Shown here piece by piece: positions 23,738 to 30,455 of a DNA stretch of 30,455 nucleotides (position 1 is the stretch's first letter; every line of letters starts with the position of its first letter). The translations under genes and the position numbers were made by a program. The notes beneath the pieces are model-generated. The model was not told the origin of the DNA and ran no database searches. It worked only from the letters and a program-made list of their open reading frames with translations. This DNA comes from JADJXV01 sp964527785. GTDB taxonomy: Bacteria; Bacteroidota; Ignavibacteria; Kapaibacteriales; UBA961. The DNA lies in assembly GCA_964527785.1 (NCBI GenBank), contig CAZGNO010000046.1, forward strand, positions 1 through 30,455, in the 5' to 3' direction.

Positions 23738-23819
23738 GTTTGTAAAGTTGTAATAAAAAAACACGTCCGGTTAATCCTTAGAAAGACCGAACGTGTTTTT
23801 TTATTACAACTTTACAAAC
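23738..23819. terminator. Bidirectional terminator with 34-nt arms
   Basis: Arms 23738-23771 and 23786-23819 pair over 34 nt with one mismatch (23767 against 23790) around a 14-nt loop. The inner part (ACACGT-C-CGGT / ACCG-A-ACGTGT) flanked by A7 and T7 is a standard bidirectional terminator serving the convergent FrnE-like and T9SS genes. The outer part continues into the last codons of the T9SS gene, so the sequence TTTGTAAAGTTGTAATAA occurs once as coding 3' end and once inverted outside it. Confidence 0.8.
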
Positions 23820-26800
23820 ATTGCACTGGAATTCCCCGCTCTTACTGCATATAGTCCACTCGGCAAATTACTGATATCAATTGAAATATGATTTGATTGG
23901 AGAGCAACTACCTTTACTGTTTGCCCCAGTACATTGATTATTTCAACGGATGAGTTTACTACTGCATCTTGATTGTCAATTCTAAGTGAGAGTATGCCTG
24001 TAGAAGGATTCGGGACTACAGAAATGACAATATCTTGTGCGGATTCGTCCACTCCCAGTACTGTTGTTCCTTTCGATTCTATAATGTATTGGGCAGCAGC
24101 GGCAGTATCGCCTCCAAACGAAACTGCATCCATGAGCGGCTCTGTGGACTGTCCTGTAGCAGTAATTTTCCATGAATTTGTATGGTCGGTATTTGCTCTT
24201 TTATAAAGTACAAAAACTGATGGATTACCAGCGTCACTTGCAGATATTTTACCTACTCTTGAAAATTGGATACTGTCAATACTGACAGAAGTCACCGGAC
24301 TCCCGTTTTCTTTCCATCCGCGAAGCAACCACCACGAACGGCTTAACCTTGATGTATCTACAGCAGGAAGTAAAGCAGGCATTGTGGTAAAACGATATGC
24401 AGCGATTTCTGTAGCATCCGTAGGGTTCAAGAACAAAGTAATATCCGTTGACGGAAAATTCATTTTTCCTTCTGTAGCATCAGTTCTCATCGCTGTTCCG
24501 CGTCCTATGGGTGCGGATGATGCAATATGACTGCCACCGCCATTTGCTGCGTGGGCAGTTTTGGTGCTCCGGTCAAAAATCGTATTTTCTTGTGCTTCAT
24601 TGAACTGGTAATAGGCAATCGGCTGCTCTCCTGCTTTTTCTCCGCGAATCAAATGCATTTGCTCGCGAATCTCATCTTGAGACAGTGCACGGTTATAGAC
24701 TTTGAGCTCCTCAATTTCCCCACGAAAATTCCCGCCTTGTCCGGGCAAGCCGCCGCCTATTTCAAACGGTGTATGAGACAAATCAAATCCTGAATAATTT
24801 CCCGTCCGTTCCCACTTTTCTCCATCACGGTAGAGCGTGACTTTTGTTGGTTCTACAGTCATTGCAATGTGCGTCCATTGGTTTATGGGCAAATCAAACG
24901 GCGTTGTCAGTTGGTACGGAACATCCATCCAATAGAACGTAAGGTTTGTATTCGGTCGGTATCCTTGAAATGAAAACCCGAAAGAAAACCCGATATTACT
25001 ATTCCAATTTGAAAAGATTTGCGAGAACGATTGTTGAATTGTATCGAGCTTTACCCATGTACTCACGGTAAACGATTCAGCACCTGCGAGAGCAGGAATA
25101 GAATCAATACGTGCTATATCATTATTTTTAGAAAGTGAAAGTGCTTTTCCGGGTATCCATTCCGGTTCGCAGACGCTAGGCAGAACATTCATACAGTTTT
25201 GAACGAGTTTGCTGCTGCTTTTTCCGCCGGTATTATTGACTGTGAGGGTAACGGAATAAACGCCGGGCTTGTCGTACACTACGCGCGGGCTTCGAGCTGT
25301 ATCCGAACTGACATAGCTTGCTCCGGGGAATTTCCAAGTGTATGTAGCACCCGATTTATTCAAAACAGAATAATCGGTAAATTGGATAGTATCTCGTGAG
25401 CATTGGCTTATAGAGCGGTCAGCCATCGGCTGAGCAAGTGGACTTGACGGCTCAAACAGGGGAGCATCCCATACACCCATGCTTGTACCGATACGCAATC
25501 GTCCGTCACGGTAGAAGCATTTTACCCCGCGAATGGTCAGTGCAACCGGCAATCCATCACTGTATGGTTGCCAGTCGCTCATGCTGGCATTTCGATAGAA
25601 CATTTTCCCGTCGTCGCATGCCAAATACACACCGCCGTTTGTTCCAAGTTGATGAATAATATCGCTAGATGTAACTTGGGCAATTGCCGGTGTGGTTAAG
25701 TTTTGCCACGACTTACCGCCATCGGTTGTTTTAAATACTTTACTCGCGGGACTTCCCGCACGGTAGGCAACCCATAATTCATTCTCGTCAGTCCCGGAGA
25801 CCGTGATTTGTGAGACGCGACGGTCACCTCCGTTTGTATTGGGTGGGTTTGAGCATTCAGCCCATGTTTTGCCGCCATCCTGAGTGCGCCATATTTTACC
25901 GTCGTAAAGGGAATTGGAGCGTTGGGTAATATACATCACATCGGGATTTCTTCTTGATATTTCTATATGCTCAATGACTGCTTCTTTGTCGGTGGTCGCA
26001 AATATCGAATCAAACTTTGCGCCGCCATTTTCACTTTTCCACAGTGTTGCCCCGCTTCCGAGCCAAATAACGCTGCTATATCTTGGGTCCCACACCATAT
26101 CGCTGTATTCCATCAGATAATAGCTTTCGTTCGGGTATTTGCTCATCGCAACCGATGTTACTTTCCCGTCGGATGCTGAGGGAATTCTATAGCCGCCGAT
26201 ATCTGAAAAGTAGGTGGTTCTTGCGTCTGCAGGGTTGATATACCCCGTAGCGGATTCCGCCCCGCCCATCCTAAGAAATGTACCTTGATAATTTTCATGT
26301 CGGGCAGTGTTCCCGTTATGATAACGTCCGCCGACTACCACATCTTCGTTCCACCCTTGGTCAAATCCCCAAAAATCCGAACCGAATATTCCGCTTATGC
26401 GTGATTCTGCATTTTTTGTATTTGTGTAGAAATCAGTGGAAAGTGTCATTCCGCCGTCGGTAGCAATCCATGTTTCAGTGCCGATAGCTTTCATTTCCTG
26501 TATGTCGGGGTGGATGGGAAACGGACCGGAATATCCACCGAGATCTTTAAAAGTAATTCCTCCGTCGGTTGATTTATAGGCGGTAGTAGTTGCCACTATC
26601 ACCTCGTTGGGATTTGTCTGTGAAACGACGATACCCATATCATAATATCCCTGCCCGTTATTTACTTTTAGTTGGTCTGTTCCGCCGGACGCTGTCACAG
26701 CCCATGTCTCCCCTGCGTCATCTGAGCGAAGCACTCGCGGTAATTTATCGGAGAGTACAAAGGCATAGATTAGCTTTACATTGACTGAGGTAATTCCAAG

Positions 26801-27787
26801 CCGTCCTTCTCCGCCTGTCAAGCCCGTAACCCATCCTGTAGTTTTTGCTGCAAATGTTGCTCCCTCGTCAATGGACTTCCATATTTCATAGAAATTTGTG
26901 GTTTTATTTTGCTTGAGAACTACAATTTCATTGGGAGCATTATTGAGAATTTCGAGGTCAGTGATAACGTCGGTAAGAATTTGATTCCACGTTGCCCCGG
27001 CATCGGTGCTGCGGAATAATCCCTGTGTAGTTCCTGCTATGTAAAGATTCGGATTGGTATAACTGATTTCAATATCGTGTACCCACATACCGCTTTTTTG
27101 ATAAATGGTAGCCCATGTTACTCCGCCGTCGGTAGTTTTGCGAATTGCATTATTCGTTCCGAGAATGAATATAGAGGGGTCGTTCGGGTGAATGCTGATT
27201 GCTTCCGTACTGAGAAGATAATTTGCCCCTATCTGCTCCCATGTTTTCCCTTTGTTGGTTGTACGGAATATCCCGCCCGGCTCTGTACCAACCACGAGAA
27301 TATTAGGATTAGAGCGTGAAATATCAAAACCATAGACATTCGCTTGCCACGGGCAAACTGGTTGAGCATCAACATCTTGTTTCAGCCATCGGGTTTCCAT
27401 ATCGAACGGCTTCCAGAGTGTGGCGGCTATCGTTGTTTTTTTAGACTTTGAAATATGTTCACGGCTATTGCGCCAGGAGTTCATTTCATCGGCTGTATTC
27501 GGAGGGCGAACAAAACCGTCTGCCCCGATAAATGGAAGCGAAGCTGCCCGCCAGCGTTTATAAAAGTGGGTATAAGCGTTTTTCTCAAATGTATGGGTTT
27601 GGTAATACTCTTTATATGAACGCTCAAGTTCTATGATATTTACCGGCTTTATATACAAAAGCCGCGCCCATGAAGGCATTGAGTCGGTTTGCGGAGGAAT
27701 GAGAGTAGGGTCGAGCGAGTATTGCGCCTGAAGTGAACAGACCGTTGAGATGAGGGCAATAATAAGCAATGTAAAAAGACGGTTCAT
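23804..27787 (-). CDS. T9SS-exported BNR/PKD/LamG multidomain protein
   Basis: A 1,327-residue secreted protein. Residues 1-21 are a signal peptide ending QAQ. Residues about 150-780 hold repeated Asp-box (BNR) hairpins, at least nine of the form S/T.D.G.TW (RTTNKGKTWEQ, KTTDGGVTWAT, RSTDAGATWNQ, RTQDGGKTWAE, KTTDGGKSWQN), forming sortilin/VPS10-like beta-propellers. A PKD domain follows (about 795-866, TWKFPGA...YDKPGVYSVTLTV), then a LamG/concanavalin-like domain (about 880-1045), a linker, and a T9SS type A sorting domain (about 1259-1327: VVPNPSTGILSLRI, VEIINVLGQ, ISNLPSGLYAVRAG). The T9SS would move it across the outer membrane, with surface anchoring or release. Binding target, perhaps glycan, is inference. 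A -7-like TAAATTTG lies at 27835-27828. Confidence 0.92.
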   Translation of the reverse strand: MNRLFTLLIIALISTVCSLQAQYSLDPTLIPPQTDSMPSWARLLYIKPVNIIELERSYKEYYQTHTFEKNAYTHFYKRWRAASLPFIGADGFVRPPNTADEMNSWRNSREHISKSKKTTIAATLWKPFDMETRWLKQDVDAQPVCPWQANVYGFDISRSNPNILVVGTEPGGIFRTTNKGKTWEQIGANYLLSTEAISIHPNDPSIFILGTNNAIRKTTDGGVTWATIYQKSGMWVHDIEISYTNPNLYIAGTTQGLFRSTDAGATWNQILTDVITDLEILNNAPNEIVVLKQNKTTNFYEIWKSIDEGATFAAKTTGWVTGLTGGEGRLGITSVNVKLIYAFVLSDKLPRVLRSDDAGETWAVTASGGTDQLKVNNGQGYYDMGIVVSQTNPNEVIVATTTAYKSTDGGITFKDLGGYSGPFPIHPDIQEMKAIGTETWIATDGGMTLSTDFYTNTKNAESRISGIFGSDFWGFDQGWNEDVVVGGRYHNGNTARHENYQGTFLRMGGAESATGYINPADARTTYFSDIGGYRIPSASDGKVTSVAMSKYPNESYYLMEYSDMVWDPRYSSVIWLGSGATLWKSENGGAKFDSIFATTDKEAVIEHIEISRRNPDVMYITQRSNSLYDGKIWRTQDGGKTWAECSNPPNTNGGDRRVSQITVSGTDENELWVAYRAGSPASKVFKTTDGGKSWQNLTTPAIAQVTSSDIIHQLGTNGGVYLACDDGKMFYRNASMSDWQPYSDGLPVALTIRGVKCFYRDGRLRIGTSMGVWDAPLFEPSSPLAQPMADRSISQCSRDTIQFTDYSVLNKSGATYTWKFPGASYVSSDTARSPRVVYDKPGVYSVTLTVNNTGGKSSSKLVQNCMNVLPSVCEPEWIPGKALSLSKNNDIARIDSIPALAGAESFTVSTWVKLDTIQQSFSQIFSNWNSNIGFSFGFSFQGYRPNTNLTFYWMDVPYQLTTPFDLPINQWTHIAMTVEPTKVTLYRDGEKWERTGNYSGFDLSHTPFEIGGGLPGQGGNFRGEIEELKVYNRALSQDEIREQMHLIRGEKAGEQPIAYYQFNEAQENTIFDRSTKTAHAANGGGSHIASSAPIGRGTAMRTDATEGKMNFPSTDITLFLNPTDATEIAAYRFTTMPALLPAVDTSRLSRSWWLLRGWKENGSPVTSVSIDSIQFSRVGKISASDAGNPSVFVLYKRANTDHTNSWKITATGQSTEPLMDAVSFGGDTAAAAQYIIESKGTTVLGVDESAQDIVISVVPNPSTGILSLRIDNQDAVVNSSVEIINVLGQTVKVVALQSNHISIDISNLPSGLYAVRAGNSSAMFVKL

Positions 27788-27827
27788 AATTCTTTAGTAG
27801 TATTATGGAACAAGCAGAAGTAATCCA

Positions 27828-27835
27828 CAAATTTA
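27828..27835 (-). promoter_or_regulatory. Candidate -7 box for the T9SS protein gene
   Basis: TAAATTTG on the minus strand matches TAnnTTTG about 40 nt before the ATG at 27787. No TTTG at -33 was found, so support is limited. Confidence 0.3.
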
Positions 27836-27903
27836 AATAAATTTTGGAGGTTTTGTTCTGTGGTGCGTGAGATATATTCATTTTTGATTACCCCTCGCAT
27901 TCC

Positions 27904-27945
27904 CATTCCGTAGAATCGGGTTTGCAAACCCGATTCTACGGAATG
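27904..27945. repeat. 42-bp perfect palindrome, GGGTTTGCAAACCC family
   Basis: Perfect over 21-nt arms centred between 27924 and 27925 (inner arm GTAGAATCGGGTTTG, outer arm CATTCC). Its core and the trailing ATTCTACGGA match the 28-bp palindrome at 7877-7904, differing in compensated positions (CGGG/CCCG here, AGGG/CCCT there), so base pairing is conserved. It lies in the divergent gap between the T9SS gene and purT, about 150 nt before purT. The rest of the 305-base gap holds nothing else recognised. Confidence 0.75.
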
Positions 27946-28092
27946 ATACAATGGAACATGAAACGTATTTTGCTACGGTGTTTCCTGAACTATTTCTGTA
28001 GTGTGTACACAATATTTGATATTTCTTGGCTAATTTTGAAAAAAAGATGCGCAGAATGGTTACTTCCCAAGAATATTCCAACGAATACCCCT

Positions 28093-29274
28093 ATGAAAAA
28101 GAAAATAATGCTTCTCGGTTCCGGTGAACTCGGCAAAGAATTTGTAATTGCTGCCCAACGTCTCGGTCAATATGTTATTGCCGTAGATTCTTACGATGAT
28201 GCTCCGGCTATGCAGGTGGCGCACGATCGTGAAATAATCAATATGCTCGACGGTGACGCACTCGACCATATCGTTGCCAAACACAAGCCGGACATAGTTG
28301 TTCCTGAAATCGAGGCAATCCGCACTGAACGTTTGTATGGTTTTGAGGAGCAGGGGATTCAGGTTGTGCCGAGTGCTAAAGCAGCTAATTTCACGATGAA
28401 CCGTAAAGCAATACGCGATTTGGCAGCAAAAGAATTAGGGCTTAAAACAGCAAAATACCGCTATGCTTCGTCACTTGAAGAGTTCCACGACGCGGTTGGT
28501 GTCATCGGTTTGCCGTGTGTTGTGAAACCGCTTATGTCTTCCTCCGGCAAGGGGCAATCGGTAGTTAAAACCGAGGCGGATATTGAAAAAGCATGGGAAT
28601 ATGCCGCAACCAAAGGGCGTGCGGGTGGAAGTGAGGTAATAGTGGAAGAGTTTATCAAATTTACGAGTGAGATTACCCTGCTTACAGTTACCCAAAAAAG
28701 CGGGGAAACACTGTTTTGTCCTCCAATCGGACACAGACAGGAACGTGGGGATTATCAGGAAAGCTGGCAGCCGTGCGCGATATTGCCACATCAATTGGAA
28801 GAAGCGCAGCATATAGCTGCATCGGTTACAGCAGCTTTGACCGGTGCAGGAATTTGGGGTGTTGAGTTCTTCCTCACGGAAACCGAAGTCTATTTTTCGG
28901 AACTTTCACCGCGTCCTCATGATACGGGAATGGTGACTCTTGCTGGAACACAGAACCTAACGGAATTCGAGCTGCATTGCCGGGCAGTGCTGGGGTTGCC
29001 TATCCCGGAAATAACACTCGAACGGGCGGGAGCAAGCGCAGTTATTCTTGCGTTGGAGGATGGAAAAACACCGGAATATTCAGGTATCGAAGATGCAATT
29101 TCCGCTCCAAGAACAGACGTGCGAATCTTCGGCAAACCCATTACACGGGTCTATCGAAGAATGGGGGTTGCTCTCGCTTACGGTGAGCCGGACGCAGATA
29201 CAGACTCACTCCGTCAGATTGCATTTGAAACTGCAAGCAAAGTTGTAATAGGATACTCTACAACGGAATTCTGA
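28093..29274 (+). CDS. purT: Formate-dependent phosphoribosylglycinamide formyltransferase
   Basis: A 393-residue PurT, the ATP-grasp enzyme that makes FGAR from GAR, ATP and formate in purine synthesis. The N-terminal domain opens KKIMLLGSGELGKEFVIAAQ and has VPEIEAIRTERL; the ATP-grasp part shows PCVVKPLMSSSGKGQS, VIVEEFIKF, FCPPIGHRQERGDYQESWQP and VYFSELSPRPHDTGMVTL, all family hallmarks. Length equals that of E. coli PurT. The frame is open 57 codons further upstream through a palindromic repeat, but the ATG at 28093 gives the family start. Its 3' end overlaps the convergent barrel gene by 17 nt. No other pur genes are near. Confidence 0.95.
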   Translation: MKKKIMLLGSGELGKEFVIAAQRLGQYVIAVDSYDDAPAMQVAHDREIINMLDGDALDHIVAKHKPDIVVPEIEAIRTERLYGFEEQGIQVVPSAKAANFTMNRKAIRDLAAKELGLKTAKYRYASSLEEFHDAVGVIGLPCVVKPLMSSSGKGQSVVKTEADIEKAWEYAATKGRAGGSEVIVEEFIKFTSEITLLTVTQKSGETLFCPPIGHRQERGDYQESWQPCAILPHQLEEAQHIAASVTAALTGAGIWGVEFFLTETEVYFSELSPRPHDTGMVTLAGTQNLTEFELHCRAVLGLPIPEITLERAGASAVILALEDGKTPEYSGIEDAISAPRTDVRIFGKPITRVYRRMGVALAYGEPDADTDSLRQIAFETASKVVIGYSTTEF

Positions 29275-30100
29275 CATCAAATGCTCCTATAAGCTGAGAA
29301 ACCTTCCAATCTTGTGATGATGAAATCCGAGTAAGCGGGAAATGATAGACTATGCTTGGTGAAAGAATTATTCCTTTAATTGTGAAGTCGTAGAATATTC
29401 CTGCTCTGAGTGAAACTTGGAGCGGGTTGATGTCGGGGAGTTCACCTTCATAGAAAAGAATGCTGGTGCGGGTTTCATCGGTATAGCGTGGTATGAAATC
29501 TTTAACAATAGGTTCCATATCAAGTGGAGTAACTATTGCTGTTTCCCTTTCTTTTTTATTGGAAAATGGGATGCCCGGATTATTTGGGTTAAACACAATA
29601 TTGTATGTAAAACGATACGAATTTGAAACAATATATGACCCAACCATTCCTATCAGTCCTCCAAAATTATTATTTTCAAAAGGTTTATACCGAATGTCGA
29701 AGTCTATAGAAATTGCTTCCTGTGAGTATTTATTGCGGTAATAAGTTTCTGTTAGTATTGGTTCTCCATCCGGTAATCGTAAAGGATAGCTTTCGCCTGC
29801 GTTATCTGATTTTGAAGATATATTAGAATATTCTATACATGAAGCAAGAGAAAATCTATCTGCTTTATCAAGTGTAAAAACTCCATTTACTGCTGCTCTA
29901 AACCCCTCACCACTAGAGAACGAATAACGCAGTTGCCCATATTCTTTACTCGAAAATTCTGGATTAGTAAAGTTAAATATACCTGAATGCATCAGAACGA
30001 CATACCCGCCAGATATTCCAATCGAAACAGAGGATTCACTTGCAACCGAAGATGAGGAAACGATCACTACTGCAAAAAGGAGAAAAGCAATTAATTTCAT
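29258..30100 (-). CDS. Outer-membrane beta-barrel protein, unknown
   Basis: A 280-residue exported protein with a signal peptide (about residues 1-20, MKLIAFLLFAVVIVSSSSVA) and alternating amphipathic strands separated by polar loops, ending in FDVRIPL. The layout (SIGISGGYVVLM, GFRAAVNGVFTL, ISIDFDIRYKPF, FGGLIGMVGSYIV, LRAGIFYDFTIKGIILSPSI) is that of a PorT/OmpA-like barrel of the outer membrane in this phylum. No named family is recognised with certainty. Its last 17 nt overlap the purT end on the other strand; no terminator is seen between the convergent genes. A repeat element lies 25 nt before its start. Confidence 0.65.
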   Translation of the reverse strand: MKLIAFLLFAVVIVSSSSVASESSVSIGISGGYVVLMHSGIFNFTNPEFSSKEYGQLRYSFSSGEGFRAAVNGVFTLDKADRFSLASCIEYSNISSKSDNAGESYPLRLPDGEPILTETYYRNKYSQEAISIDFDIRYKPFENNNFGGLIGMVGSYIVSNSYRFTYNIVFNPNNPGIPFSNKKERETAIVTPLDMEPIVKDFIPRYTDETRTSILFYEGELPDINPLQVSLRAGIFYDFTIKGIILSPSIVYHFPLTRISSSQDWKVSQLIGAFDVRIPL

Positions 30101-30124
30101 ACATATAGTGTGATTAAATACAAG

Positions 30125-30302
30125 TAAGTAAGGGGACAGATTAAATTGCTATATTCAGTCCTGTCATTCTGAGCGGCAGCGAAGAATCTCCGTATGCTGC
30201 TTAAGTCCTTTTCTTGTATTGCATTGCGGAGATTCTTCAGTCGAGGACTCCTTCAGAATGACAGCTATACTAATACAACGATTATTTTTGTCCCCTTACT
30301 TA
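30125..30302. mobile_element. MITE-like palindromic element, copy 2, with terminal inverted repeats
   Basis: A 178-bp non-coding element bounded by perfect 14-bp terminal inverted repeats, TAAGTAAGGGGACA (30125-30138) and TGTCCCCTTACTTA (30289-30302). Inside, GTCATTCTGAGCGGCAGCGA... and ...CGAGGACTCCTTCAGAATGAC are inverted, so the element folds into a long interrupted hairpin. It is nearly identical over 166 bp to 7630-7795 and shares an arm with 11054-11087. No convincing target duplication was seen. MITE-like, or a large REP/BIME; any transposase would be encoded elsewhere. Confidence 0.65.
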
Positions 30303-30414
30303 GTATTCTACTAAATTTATAACTATGCAGTGAGACTGACAGCCGGAAACGTGTTTTGTTTCATTTAATAACTGATGTTACGCAACAATTAATGTATTGT
30401 GTTTCTTCCTAGTC

Positions 30415-30437
30415 AAGTCAGGTGCTACACCTGACTT
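30415..30437. repeat. Palindromic hairpin near window end
   Basis: AAGTCAGGTG / CACCTGACTT form a perfect 10-bp stem around CTA, followed by CAACAAAAATACC and five T. It could be a terminator for a minus- or plus-strand gene or another dispersed palindrome. The window ends 18 nt later, so context is missing. Confidence 0.5.
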
Positions 30438-30455
30438 CAACAAAAATACCTTTTT

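Noticed and set aside
27922..28092. N-terminal extension of PurT starting inside the palindrome
   Set aside because: PurT length and start fit ATG 28093; the extra residues have no family counterpart.
1..30455. tRNA, rRNA, CRISPR array or prophage
   Set aside because: No cloverleaf with TTC-type T-arm, no regularly spaced direct repeats and no phage or transposase genes were recognised by reading; a covariance-model scan was not possible.

Overview
The window looks like a chromosomal segment of a diderm bacterium of the Bacteroidota/Chlorobiota/Ignavibacteriota (FCB) neighbourhood. The evidence is a 1,327-residue secreted protein ending in a type IX secretion (T9SS) type A sorting domain, several promoter candidates of the Bacteroidota TTTG / TAnnTTTG type, few clear Shine-Dalgarno sequences, and a moderately AT-rich composition. 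No rRNA, tRNA, CRISPR array, prophage or transposase was seen.

Layout. Bases 178-1924 hold a tight minus-strand operon (AHSA1/SRPBCC, DoxX-like, PhnB-like VOC). Its first gene, an ArsR/SmtB repressor, is broken by a stop codon and a frameshift, while its promoter and operator look intact. Bases 2259-3167 hold a DUF2953 + GerW pair resembling Bacillus ytfI-ytfJ. Bases 3270-7516 hold exonuclease VII (xseB, xseA) divergent from ispF and a large membrane histidine kinase. Bases 7939-11019 hold a 3-hydroxyacyl-CoA dehydrogenase-like protein, then a VOC protein, a YCII/DGPF protein and its usual partner, an ECF42-type sigma factor. Bases 11284-14097 hold a SecD-head-like exported protein, an AT-rich DUF262-HNH (GmrSD-like) defence gene and an FtsL-like division protein. 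Bases 14101-20963 carry mostly single housekeeping genes: LytR-CpsA-Psr protein, rhomboid protease, SpoU methyltransferase, CheR, YcaQ-like glycosylase, GT9 glycosyltransferase and a small outer-membrane barrel.

Bases 21146-23656 form an electrophile/thiol-stress module. An HxlR regulator is divergent from a QorB-like reductase and a DoxX-like protein, followed by an FrnE-like DsbA protein. A 44-bp perfect palindrome made of two abutting operators lies in the divergent gap, and a related third operator lies upstream of the FrnE gene, so the sequence itself outlines a small regulon. The T9SS-exported BNR/PKD/LamG protein, purT and an outer-membrane barrel close the window.

The intergenic DNA is rich in palindromic repeats: a ~170-bp element with a long internal hairpin (two full copies and one solo arm, one copy with perfect 14-bp terminal inverted repeats), a GGGTTTGCAAACCC-centred palindrome (two copies), a CTCTGTGAA-type inverted repeat, and a terminator whose arms duplicate the 3' end of the T9SS gene. 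The clearest second-look items are the decayed ArsR with intact operator, the HxlR operators, the ECF42 gene starting 4 nt after a strong terminator, the solitary GmrSD-like gene, and the repeat families.
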